A stretch of DNA of 64,000 nucleotides from contig CANMQI010000012.1 of assembly GCA_947499955.1 (NCBI GenBank), forward strand, positions 124,001-188,000. Reading direction: 5' to 3'. The DNA is from an uncultured Granulosicoccus sp. (GTDB lineage: Bacteria > Pseudomonadota > Gammaproteobacteria > Granulosicoccales > Granulosicoccaceae). Below are positions 38,770-46,593 of this stretch, in pieces. A program made the position numbers and the translations under genes. The notes under the pieces were generated by a model. The model was not told the DNA's origin, made no database searches, and was given only the letters and a program-made list of their open reading frames with translations. Within the stretch, counting starts at the first letter, position 1. Every line of letters starts with the position of its first letter.

Positions 38770-38865
38770 GCATCGCCAGCTCAACGCATCGCAAGTTCAC
38801 TACATCGCAAGTTCGACGCATCGCAAGTTCGACGCATTGCAAGTTCAACGCATTGCAAGTTCAAT
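38770..38865. repeat. 16-bp tandem repeat, 6 copies
   Basis: The unit is GCATCGCAAGTTCGAC, repeated six times with single-base changes that increase toward the left end. It lies between the convergent SlyD-like and GGDEF-EAL genes. No unique spacers. Confidence 0.93.
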
Positions 38866-38931
38866 CGCGCAAGACTCGAGACTTACGGGTATGCCGTCGT
38901 TCCTGGCGAAGCTGGTTCAGCCGCCTCGCCA

Positions 38932-40983
38932 TTACGATGCCTTGCGAAAGGGAATCGGCAGGTCGCTGTTGGAAGGCGATATCAGTGTGCTGGTGACCGC
39001 GTCATCATCCTTGCGTAATTCCAGTTCATCGGCCAGCTGCGTCAAGGGGGTGGGCATGCGCAGGCCATAGCCCTGGGCAAAATCCACTTTCATTTCACGC
39101 AGGCATTGCAGCGCGGCATCATCTTCGACGAATTCTGCAATGGTCCGTGCACCAACGGTATGGCCAATCTGGTTGATAGCCGCCACCATGTCACGATCAA
39201 CGGCATCGTCGGCAATGTTGCGCACCAGTGAGCCGTCGATTTTCAGGTAATCGAAGGAGAGTTTCTTCAAGTAGGTGAAGCTTGAAAAACCGGCACCAAA
39301 GTCGTCCAGAGCCAATTCGCAACCCAGTGCGCGAATGCGTTCGATGAACTTCTGGACCTTGTCGAAGTTGTTCACTGTCGCACTTTCCGACACTTCGAAT
39401 GCAATATGCGATGGATCGATATCGCCACGGCTGAGCCGCTCCACGATGAAACTGCTGAAGTCATCGTCGGTAAAGGATAGCCCGGAGAGATTGACCAGCA
39501 GGCGCGGGATGACGTGCTTGTCCTGATGCTCGGCCAGCCACTCGATCACCTGAGTGAACACCCATTGATCCACCTCCGTCATGATGTTGTATTTTTCGGC
39601 AATCGGGATGAAACGTGCGGGCGAGTACAGTTCGCCGTTTTCGCTGCGAATACGCAACAGAATCTCGCAGTGCGCCATTTTCATGGAGCGCTCCTCGATC
39701 TCGAATACCGGTTGATAGAACAGCGACAGACGATCATCGGCCAGTGCCTTGCGAATGGCCTGGATACCGGCAAGATTGCTGCGGTACTTGACCATCTCGG
39801 TGTCATCATCCTGAGTGACATGCACACGATTCCGACCTGATTGCTTGGCCACATAACAGGCAGAATCCACATCGGCCAGCACCCGTTCCATGTTCTGGAT
39901 CTGCCCATCGATGGGGGTGACACCCACACTCAGGCTGACCTTGAAGCTCTGCTCTTCGTACATGAAGGTGAATTCGCTGACGATCACGCGCAAGTCTTCA
40001 GCCAGACTTTGAATATCCGGAAAGCTGCGGCCCTGGGCGATGATGGCGAATTCGTCGCCACCGACCCGGGCGAACAGATCGCCACGACGCAGTCGCTGCT
40101 GCATCATCTGCGTCAGCTGGATCAGCAATTGATCACCGGCGTGATGACCACAGGTGTCATTGACGATCTTGAATCGATCCAGATCGATGTACAGCAGTCC
40201 ATGGGCATCGTCACTGCGACCGGCATTGTCGATGGTGTATTGCAGATGTTGTTCGAAGGAGCGCCGGTTGTGCAGGCCGGTCAGGTCGTCATGGTTGGCC
40301 AGATGCGCAATGCGCTTGTTGGCTCGGGCAACACGAGCGATGACCGTGCCGGAGATGATCATTGACAGGGCAAAGGCGGCGCTCACCAGATAGATCATCA
40401 GGCGTTGTGTTTTCTGGTAGGTCGTCTGGTTGTTCTCCAGAGCTTCTTCGGCCAGCGCCTTTTCCAGTTGTACCAGCTCGTTGAGATGGTTGAGCAGCAC
40501 CAGTTCGTGCAGCTGCACCTCGTTGAGTACGCTCTTCTGCGCGGCCAGATTCTGTTCGGTGGAATGGATTTCCGAGTTGGCACGCTCATAGGCATTGGCT
40601 ACCCGTGCATCGGCCTCGTTGATCTCCTTCAGGATGGCCTGTTCACGCGCATTGGCGGACAGCTCGGTCAATTCCTTGCGGGTTGTCTGGTAGCTATCAG
40701 TATGCTGAATCAGCTTGTCGAAGATACGCTGACGCTCGACGGTGTCATCGGTCTGTACCAGCGAACGCACTGCCGCAGAGCGCATGCGAATGACGTTGCG
40801 CATATGATAAGCCCGGCTGGTCTTCTGCTCGGTATCGAGGATCACGTTCGACATGCCGACATTGACACCTTGCAGGGTACTCATTGACAGCCAGGTCGTC
40901 AGGATCATCAGCGAGAACACAAGCAGGAAACCCGCACCAATCAGCAGTTTGGTGTGGTCCTTGTTGGAGTTCTGTATGGACAT
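38932..40983 (-). CDS. Diguanylate cyclase/phosphodiesterase (GGDEF-EAL)
   Basis: The 683-residue membrane protein has two membrane helices (about 13-33 and 195-217) enclosing a periplasmic or coiled-coil sensor. A GGDEF domain (active site GGDEF at 308-312, inhibitory RxxD site Arg299-Asp302) and an EAL domain follow. The EAL motif reads E-I-L (CEILLR, Glu440). The other catalytic parts, NLSGLSF, EVSES, ALDDFGAGFSSF, KIDGSL and DFAQGYGL, are intact, so phosphodiesterase activity is plausible. It would make and/or degrade cyclic di-GMP. A Tad pilus locus 15 kb away is a possible but unproven target. Confidence 0.93.
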   Translation of the reverse strand: MSIQNSNKDHTKLLIGAGFLLVFSLMILTTWLSMSTLQGVNVGMSNVILDTEQKTSRAYHMRNVIRMRSAAVRSLVQTDDTVERQRIFDKLIQHTDSYQTTRKELTELSANAREQAILKEINEADARVANAYERANSEIHSTEQNLAAQKSVLNEVQLHELVLLNHLNELVQLEKALAEEALENNQTTYQKTQRLMIYLVSAAFALSMIISGTVIARVARANKRIAHLANHDDLTGLHNRRSFEQHLQYTIDNAGRSDDAHGLLYIDLDRFKIVNDTCGHHAGDQLLIQLTQMMQQRLRRGDLFARVGGDEFAIIAQGRSFPDIQSLAEDLRVIVSEFTFMYEEQSFKVSLSVGVTPIDGQIQNMERVLADVDSACYVAKQSGRNRVHVTQDDDTEMVKYRSNLAGIQAIRKALADDRLSLFYQPVFEIEERSMKMAHCEILLRIRSENGELYSPARFIPIAEKYNIMTEVDQWVFTQVIEWLAEHQDKHVIPRLLVNLSGLSFTDDDFSSFIVERLSRGDIDPSHIAFEVSESATVNNFDKVQKFIERIRALGCELALDDFGAGFSSFTYLKKLSFDYLKIDGSLVRNIADDAVDRDMVAAINQIGHTVGARTIAEFVEDDAALQCLREMKVDFAQGYGLRMPTPLTQLADELELRKDDDAVTSTLISPSNSDLPIPFRKAS

Positions 40984-41257
40984 CAGTGTGTTTTTCGTCC
41001 CTGAAAATCGACAAATTCCACGAGTGCGCTCTGAGTCATCTGTCTGGCAACTGGCATTGGCATGGTGACTGAAAGAGTGGTCCTGTTATCTGCAGTGGAA
41101 AGGTGGATAGCACGAGTTTGTTCTTGTCGTCAGTGGGGTATCGGCATGTTCGGGGTTCGGTTGACCGCAGTTGTAAGGTTATTTCGGAACTACGTCACGG
41201 AGAATTCCGTTTTCATCCGGGGCAGTGGCTTGCCGGTGATTGATTGCCCGGTATGCT

Positions 41258-42667
41258 TCACGAAAAAAGTCCATGCAACCAGAGCCGCTCGTCAGCCGTG
41301 CGGCGCTGTCGGTAGACCCAGTAATAGGCACCGTCGCGGGTTGTGGCAATGAAATAATCGCGTCGCACATCGGTGTCGTCCCACCAGCCGTTCTCGATGC
41401 GCTCCGGCAAGGTCAGTATCGTCACACTCTGGTCCAGAGGGACGGGGTCGCGCAGCAACCATAACGGCCGGGCAGGCCAGTGGCCGGGAGCTGCCTGCTT
41501 GTCGAGCAGGGCCGTGAGCCAGGCTTTCTCGGGGCGGTGATCATCACCGGTCGTTGGGGTGTACAGGGCCTCTCTGCCAAGACGTACCGAGAGTCTGTCC
41601 AGTAGTTGCTCGATGGTGCTGCCGGCTGCCTGACTTTTCAGGAACAGGTCATGGCCTTCGCGCTGCAGGCTGGCCAGTTCCGTGGACTCCAGACCAAGAC
41701 GAATGACCGGGGACTCCAGAACCAGATTGCCCAGACGTTCGCTGGCTATCTGGAACAGATGCCGGGTGTTGGCGGTGGCATCGAGAAACTTCAGATCCAG
41801 GCAGGTGGTCGGACCACGGTGGTGATGCAACTGCAGCTGTAAATGTCGTACGCCCAGATCACGCGACTTCAGATAGCCGCCCAGTGCGTTCATGAGACGG
41901 TTCAGCGGAAAGGCCAGGGCCTGGCTGTCCGGCGCCTCCAGCGGCAGGTCGAGTGCCGACAGGAACGTCTCTGCCGGCTGGTAGGCGGTGCGGGGATCCG
42001 GCAGTCGTCCATCGAGTTTGTACAGCAGGTCGGTGCAGGTGCTGCCGAAACGTCGCGTCAGGGCGGCGGCCGGCAAGGCCGTGAGCTGTGCCACTGTCTG
42101 CAGACCGGACTGGCGCAAACCCTTGAGCGTGAAATCATTCAGGGGTAACCAGCTGACAGGCACACTGACGAGTGTCTCGGCCAGCGTTTGCCGGTCGAGA
42201 ATCTGCCGGTGAATGCCTGCCCGGGCAAACAGCATGGCGGCAGCCGGCGTGGGGGCGATTGCCGTGGACAGGCCCAGCTGCTGCTGCCGGATATCATCGT
42301 GAATGTGTTCCAGCAGGGCCTCGATACCGCCGAACAGCGTCAGACTCGCCTCGATTTCCAGCACGATGGTATCGGGTGGCTCGGGGGAGACCAGCGAGGA
42401 GTAATGCAGAGCCCAGAGTGTCAGCTGTTCCAGATGCGCCAATTGCTGCTGCTCGTCATGGTCACTGGTGATCAGCGCCGGCACCATGTCATAGGCGTTC
42501 TTCAGAGCCTGCCCCGGACGAATGCCACTGGCCGCGGCGGTGGCATTGCAGGCAAGAATGCGGCGTCTGCTGCCTTCATGCAGAACAACCGCGCGCGGCT
42601 CGTCAGCTCCGGCATGACCCTGCCGGTCAATCGGCAGTTGCGGAAAATGCAGCGCCAGCCAGAGCAT
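41258..42667 (-). CDS. imuB: ImuB, inactive Y-family polymerase-like mutagenesis protein
   Basis: The 469-residue protein has the Y-family fold pattern but lacks the catalytic acids: where Pol IV has HIDMDCFFASVE, this protein reads LHFPQLPIDR. Helix-hairpin-helix parts (LKGLRQSGLQTVAQLTALP) are kept. ImuB in other bacteria binds the beta clamp, ImuA and the error-prone polymerase DnaE2. It starts 3 bases after imuA. No dnaE2 follows; the next gene is a GGDEF-EAL protein. Confidence 0.9.
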   Translation of the reverse strand: MLWLALHFPQLPIDRQGHAGADEPRAVVLHEGSRRRILACNATAAASGIRPGQALKNAYDMVPALITSDHDEQQQLAHLEQLTLWALHYSSLVSPEPPDTIVLEIEASLTLFGGIEALLEHIHDDIRQQQLGLSTAIAPTPAAAMLFARAGIHRQILDRQTLAETLVSVPVSWLPLNDFTLKGLRQSGLQTVAQLTALPAAALTRRFGSTCTDLLYKLDGRLPDPRTAYQPAETFLSALDLPLEAPDSQALAFPLNRLMNALGGYLKSRDLGVRHLQLQLHHHRGPTTCLDLKFLDATANTRHLFQIASERLGNLVLESPVIRLGLESTELASLQREGHDLFLKSQAAGSTIEQLLDRLSVRLGREALYTPTTGDDHRPEKAWLTALLDKQAAPGHWPARPLWLLRDPVPLDQSVTILTLPERIENGWWDDTDVRRDYFIATTRDGAYYWVYRQRRTADERLWLHGLFS

Positions 42668-42670
42668 GAG

Positions 42671-43426
42671 TCAGGCGCCCGGATTGCTTGCTGGATTGCT
42701 TGCTGGATTGCTTGCTGGATTGCTTGCTGGATTGCTTGCGGAGTTGGCCATGGAAAAGGGCAGCGGCAAGGGGGCTGGTATGGGCCATTCAACGCCCTGT
42801 GAGATATCGAACTCGGCCGGCTGGATGGTGACCATGGCAGGGCTGCCGCCACGCAGCTTGAAGATGTCCAGTTGCAGACGCGCATCGACAATGGACAGGC
42901 GCAGGCGTGCTGCCACTGGTGAATGTTCCTTGTCGGTATGCCAGGGCCTGTAGACAGTGGCCCAGGTTCTGCCGGTCTCGGCGGCCAGTTGCAGACGGCG
43001 TTGTTTCTGCGCGCTGCTGCGGCTGACCCAGGCGACCACACTGGCAAACAGCCCCGAGCGCAGTATCTGTTCAGCGGCCCAGAGCGTATTGTCATCGTCA
43101 CGACTATCCACGATCAACAGCCGGTCAAGCCGAATGCCGGCGTTGCCCAGCGCCGGTGCATAGGGAATGTAGGGTGGATTGATGAGGGCGGCCCACTGAC
43201 CGTCGGCGGTTATCTGGCGAAGCGCCGGTAACAGCAGGCTGAGCTCACCAATACCCTGATGTCTGCTCAGTAGTTCGGTGACACCGCCAATGCACCAGCC
43301 TTGTGCCGGCAAGGCTCGGTCCAGGGCTTCAAACCCGGTGGAGACGGATTCGTCTTCACTGTATCGATCGCTGCCTCGCCAGAGGGTCGGCTGGGATTTC
43401 AACAGGGCATCAAGAGCGGAATCCAT
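42671..43426 (-). CDS. imuA: ImuA, RecA-like SOS mutagenesis protein
   Basis: The 251-residue protein belongs to the ImuA (SulA-like/translesion) family. It has a RecA-like fold start (VSTGFEALDRALPAQGWCIGGVTELLS), followed by INPPYIPYAPALGNAGI and LLIVDSRDDDNTLWAAEQIL. The last 20 or so residues are repeats of S-N-P-A encoded by a 12-bp minisatellite (42681-42740) and are probably not functional. It lies downstream of lexA by 118 bases, without its own CTG-N10-CAG box that I can see, and immediately upstream of imuB. Confidence 0.88.
   Translation of the reverse strand: MDSALDALLKSQPTLWRGSDRYSEDESVSTGFEALDRALPAQGWCIGGVTELLSRHQGIGELSLLLPALRQITADGQWAALINPPYIPYAPALGNAGIRLDRLLIVDSRDDDNTLWAAEQILRSGLFASVVAWVSRSSAQKQRRLQLAAETGRTWATVYRPWHTDKEHSPVAARLRLSIVDARLQLDIFKLRGGSPAMVTIQPAEFDISQGVEWPIPAPLPLPFSMANSASNPASNPASNPASNPASNPGA
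42681..42740. repeat. 12-bp tandem repeat inside the 3' end of imuA, 5 copies
   Basis: The unit is GGATTGCTTGCT (plus strand); four identical copies plus one ending in G. Because 12 is a multiple of 3, copy-number changes only lengthen or shorten the S-N-P-A tail of ImuA. Confidence 0.95.
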
Positions 43427-43544
43427 GGCGCACCGGCGGTTTCAACAAAGGCAAGATTCAGGTGTACCGCGTACCGCCAATGGCGGGTCGGGCGTGGTGT
43501 CTGTCAGTCGGGCTGGCAGACACCGGCAAAGGGCTGACAGATGA

Positions 43545-44150
43545 TCAGGAATCGCGGCGTAGTACGCCAACATAAACACCTTCGATATGAAATTCCTGTT
43601 CGCGCAGATCGATGCGAATGGGCTCGAATTCGTCATTCTCGGGTATCAGCGTGACGATATTGCCGCGACGGCGGAAACGCTTTACCGTGACTTCATCGTT
43701 GACCCGGGCAACCACGATCTGATTGTTCTGTACGTGTTCGGTGGCGTGTACTGCCAGCAGGTCGCCGTTCAGAATGCCGACGTTCTGCATGCTGGTGCCA
43801 TTGACTCGCAACAGGTAGTCGGCATGCGGGTAGAAGAGATCGGGATCGACGGGCAGGTATTCTTCGACGTTGGATTCTGACATGATAGGCTCACCGGCAG
43901 CCACACGGCCAACCAGCGGAATACCGTCTTCTTCCATTTCGCTGAGCACCCGGATGCCGCGAGAAGTCCCCGGAATCAGCTCGATGGCGCCTTTGCGCTC
44001 CAGCGCGCGCAGATGATCATCTGCAGCGGTGGGGGAGCGGAAGCCGAAATGATCGCAGATGTCAGTACGGGTAGGCGGGAAGCCGGTTCGATCGATATGT
44101 GACTGGATCATCCGCAGAATTTCCTGTTGCCGCTTGGTAAGATCCTGCAT
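43545..44150 (-). CDS. lexA: LexA repressor
   Basis: The 201-residue protein (numbered from ATG 44150) has the N-terminal winged helix (FPPTRTDICDHFGFRSPTAA). The self-cleavage site is Ala85-Gly86 (RVAAGEP) and the catalytic dyad is Ser120 (NGTSMQNVGI) and Lys157 (EVTVKRF). It represses the SOS regulon and is cleaved when RecA is activated. A TTG at 44156 is a less likely start. A strong LexA box lies 29 bases upstream, so it is autoregulated, and imuA-imuB follow on the same strand. Confidence 0.95.
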   Translation of the reverse strand: MQDLTKRQQEILRMIQSHIDRTGFPPTRTDICDHFGFRSPTAADDHLRALERKGAIELIPGTSRGIRVLSEMEEDGIPLVGRVAAGEPIMSESNVEEYLPVDPDLFYPHADYLLRVNGTSMQNVGILNGDLLAVHATEHVQNNQIVVARVNDEVTVKRFRRRGNIVTLIPENDEFEPIRIDLREQEFHIEGVYVGVLRRDS

Positions 44151-44178
44151 GGTCAATCACTCGTTCATTGTCAGAGAC

Positions 44179-44194
44179 CTGAGTATATTTACAG
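44179..44194 (-). promoter_or_regulatory. LexA (SOS) box upstream of lexA
   Basis: CTGAGTATATTTACAG matches the CTG-N10-CAG consensus with an AT-rich alternating core, close to the E. coli consensus CTGTATATATATACAG. It is in the lexA promoter region and would also affect the divergent gene at 44328. Confidence 0.88.
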
Positions 44195-44327
44195 TTGTCG
44201 GCCAATGCAACAGGAAATGAACCAGGCTGTGATTTCCACGCCGGGGAAGCGACCAACGACACTCGGGCTGACAGATGCGGCCAAGAGCGGCACAATAGTG
44301 TGAAATTCATCACCTCGGCCAGCCCTC

Positions 44328-44939
44328 ATGAGCACACCCCGATCACGCTTCCCGGTTCCGCCTGTTGACACCTTGCCGGACGATATCCGGTCGCGTATAG
44401 AGGACGTCGGCGAAAAGTCCGGTTTCGTGCCGAATGTGTTTCGTGTACTGGCCCATCGTCCGGATGAATTCCGTGCCTTCTTTGCCTATCACGACGCTCT
44501 GATGGAGAAGGAGAGTGGCCTGAGCAAGGGCGAGCGCGAGATGATCGTGGTGGTCACCTCCTCCATGAACAGCTGTCTGTACTGCGTGGTGGCCCATGGC
44601 GCCATCGTGCGCATACGTGAGAAGAACCCGCGTCTGGCCGAGCAACTGGCTACCGACTATACCCGTGCCGATATCAGCGAACGACAGATGGCGATGCTCG
44701 ACTTTGCCTGCCTGGTGTCCGATCAGGCCGCAGAGGTGTCCGAAGATGACCTGGAGGAGCTGCGCGAACAGGGTTTCAGTACGGAAGATATCTGGGATAT
44801 CGGTGCCATAGCTGCATTTTTTGCACTATCCAACCGTATGGCCGGACTGACTGACATGATGCCCAATGACGAGTTCTATCAGCTGGGCAGAAATCAGGCG
44901 CCGGATCCCGACAAGCCCAAACCTCGACTGGTGAAGTAA
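44328..44939 (+). CDS. AhpD-family peroxidase-related protein
   Basis: The 203-residue protein belongs to the carboxymuconolactone decarboxylase/AhpD superfamily. It has the redox motif CLYCVVAH (Cys83, Cys86, His90), like the 'uncharacterised peroxidase-related enzyme' group. AhpD proteins reduce partner peroxiredoxins or have weak hydroperoxidase activity. It is divergent from lexA, so SOS control is conceivable. The physiological substrate is unknown. Confidence 0.82.
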   Translation: MSTPRSRFPVPPVDTLPDDIRSRIEDVGEKSGFVPNVFRVLAHRPDEFRAFFAYHDALMEKESGLSKGEREMIVVVTSSMNSCLYCVVAHGAIVRIREKNPRLAEQLATDYTRADISERQMAMLDFACLVSDQAAEVSEDDLEELREQGFSTEDIWDIGAIAAFFALSNRMAGLTDMMPNDEFYQLGRNQAPDPDKPKPRLVK

Positions 44940-44995
44940 TACCAGCTCCTGTCAGGCCAGGGACGTCAGGACGACAACCCTTCAAGTCGTACAGA

Positions 44996-45022
44996 TCTGC
45001 CAGCCTCTCGACGGCTGGCAGA
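44996..45022 (+). terminator. Candidate terminator hairpin after the AhpD-like gene
   Basis: TCTGCCAGCC (44996-45005) pairs perfectly with GGCTGGCAGA (45013-45022) across a 7-base loop. The only T-rich stretch (AAATTTT) lies a few bases downstream, so termination efficiency is uncertain. Confidence 0.45.
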
Positions 45023-45128
45023 GAGTCGAAATTTTGACGAGACCATCCAGAACGATAATCCGACTTTTCACTTTCGATAGCCACCAAGCTGCAACAGACC
45101 TGCAACCGGGCTGATTCGGCTTCATTAC

Positions 45129-46514
45129 ATGGATAAACTGCCTATGGCGATCAACGACAAGCTGGACCAATGGGACCGGCAGCATTTCTTTCACCCCTCG
45201 ACCCACCTGGCACAACATGCCCGGGGTGAAAGCCCGAACCGCATCATCACGACCGCCTCCGGTGTCTATATAGAGGATCGTGATGGCAATCGACTGCTGG
45301 ATGCCTTTGCCGGTCTGTATTGCGTGAACGTCGGTTATGGTCGCACGGAGATCAGTGACGCCATCGCCGAGCAGGCCAGGGAGCTTGCCTACTACCATTC
45401 CTATGTCGGCCATGGCACCGAGGCGTCCATAACGCTTGCCAAGATGGTGCTCGATAGGGCGCCCGACAATATGTCGAAGGTGTACTTCGGGCTGGGTGGC
45501 TCGGATGCCAACGAGACCAACATCAAGCTGGTCTGGTATTACAACAACGTGCTGGGCAGGCCGCAGAAAAAGAAGATCATCTCGCGCTGGCGCGGTTATC
45601 ACGGCTCCGGCCTGATGACGGGCTCGTTGACCGGACTGGAGCTGTTTCACAAGAAGTTCGACCTGCCGCTGGAGCAAGTGCTGCATACCGAAGCGCCTTA
45701 TTATCTGCGGCGTGCCGACCCTTCCATGAGCGAAGAGCAGTTCTCGGTAGATTGCGCCGCCAGGTTGGAGAAGATGATCGAGGAGGAAGGTGCCGATACC
45801 ATCGCCGCCTTTATCGCCGAACCGATTCTGGGAACTGGCGGCATCGTGCCACCACCCAAGGGCTATTGGGAAGCCATTCAGCCGGTGCTGAAGAAGCACG
45901 ACATTCTGCTGATTGCCGATGAAGTGGTCACCGGCTTCGGGCGGTTGGGCACCATGTTCGGCTCGGAGCACTATGGAATGGAAAGCGATATCATCACCAT
46001 TGCCAAGGGGCTGACATCAGCTTACGCGCCATTATCCGGCTCCATCGTGTCCAAGCGTGTCTGGGAAGTGCTGGAGAAGGGGACCGATGAGCTGGGCCCC
46101 ATCGGTCACGGCTGGACCTACTCTGCGCACCCCATCGGCGCTGCTGCGGGGGTTGCCAATCTGCAGCTGATCGACAAGCTCGGGCTGGTGGAAAATGCCG
46201 GCAAGACCGGTGCCTATCTGGTCAACGCCCTGCGTGAACGCTTTGCCGATCATCCGCAGGTGGCGGAAGTGCGCGGTGAGGGCATGCTGGCGGCCATCGA
46301 GTTTGCCGCCGTGAAATCACCGTTGACCCTGTACGACCCCGGCAAGAAGATCGGACCGGCGGTGGCCACGGCGCTACTCAAGCACAACATCATCGCGCGA
46401 GCCATGCCACAGGGCGATATTCTCGGCTTCGCACCGCCACTGAGTATCACCACGCAAGAGGTGGATATCGTGCTTGATGGTGTGAGCAAGGCTATCAAGG
46501 AGGTGCTGGGTTAG
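45129..46514 (+). CDS. Class III pyridoxal-phosphate aminotransferase (omega-transaminase)
   Basis: The protein has 461 residues, typical for this class. The N-terminus [20 protein letters not shown] and the core [42 protein letters not shown] (Asp binding PLP) and the PLP lysine in [15 protein letters not shown] match the omega-amino acid:pyruvate/putrescine:pyruvate transaminase group. The amino donor is unresolved. An ATG at 45144 (MAINDKLD) fits the family start as well or better. It stands alone. Confidence 0.88.
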   Translation: MDKLPMAINDKLDQWDRQHFFHPSTHLAQHARGESPNRIITTASGVYIEDRDGNRLLDAFAGLYCVNVGYGRTEISDAIAEQARELAYYHSYVGHGTEASITLAKMVLDRAPDNMSKVYFGLGGSDANETNIKLVWYYNNVLGRPQKKKIISRWRGYHGSGLMTGSLTGLELFHKKFDLPLEQVLHTEAPYYLRRADPSMSEEQFSVDCAARLEKMIEEEGADTIAAFIAEPILGTGGIVPPPKGYWEAIQPVLKKHDILLIADEVVTGFGRLGTMFGSEHYGMESDIITIAKGLTSAYAPLSGSIVSKRVWEVLEKGTDELGPIGHGWTYSAHPIGAAAGVANLQLIDKLGLVENAGKTGAYLVNALRERFADHPQVAEVRGEGMLAAIEFAAVKSPLTLYDPGKKIGPAVATALLKHNIIARAMPQGDILGFAPPLSITTQEVDIVLDGVSKAIKEVLG

Positions 46515-46593
46515 CCGGGTATTGGAGACAGAACCCCGGCTGATCGTCGAGGCAGTGCGTCAGGAGGGTGCGCTGCCATTGACCGAAAGATGG

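Noticed and set aside
43427-43544. Separate LexA box before imuA
   Set aside because: The nearest candidate (CTGTCAGTCGGGCTGGCAG) has 13, not 10, bases between CTG and CAG, so imuAB is taken to rely on the lexA promoter.
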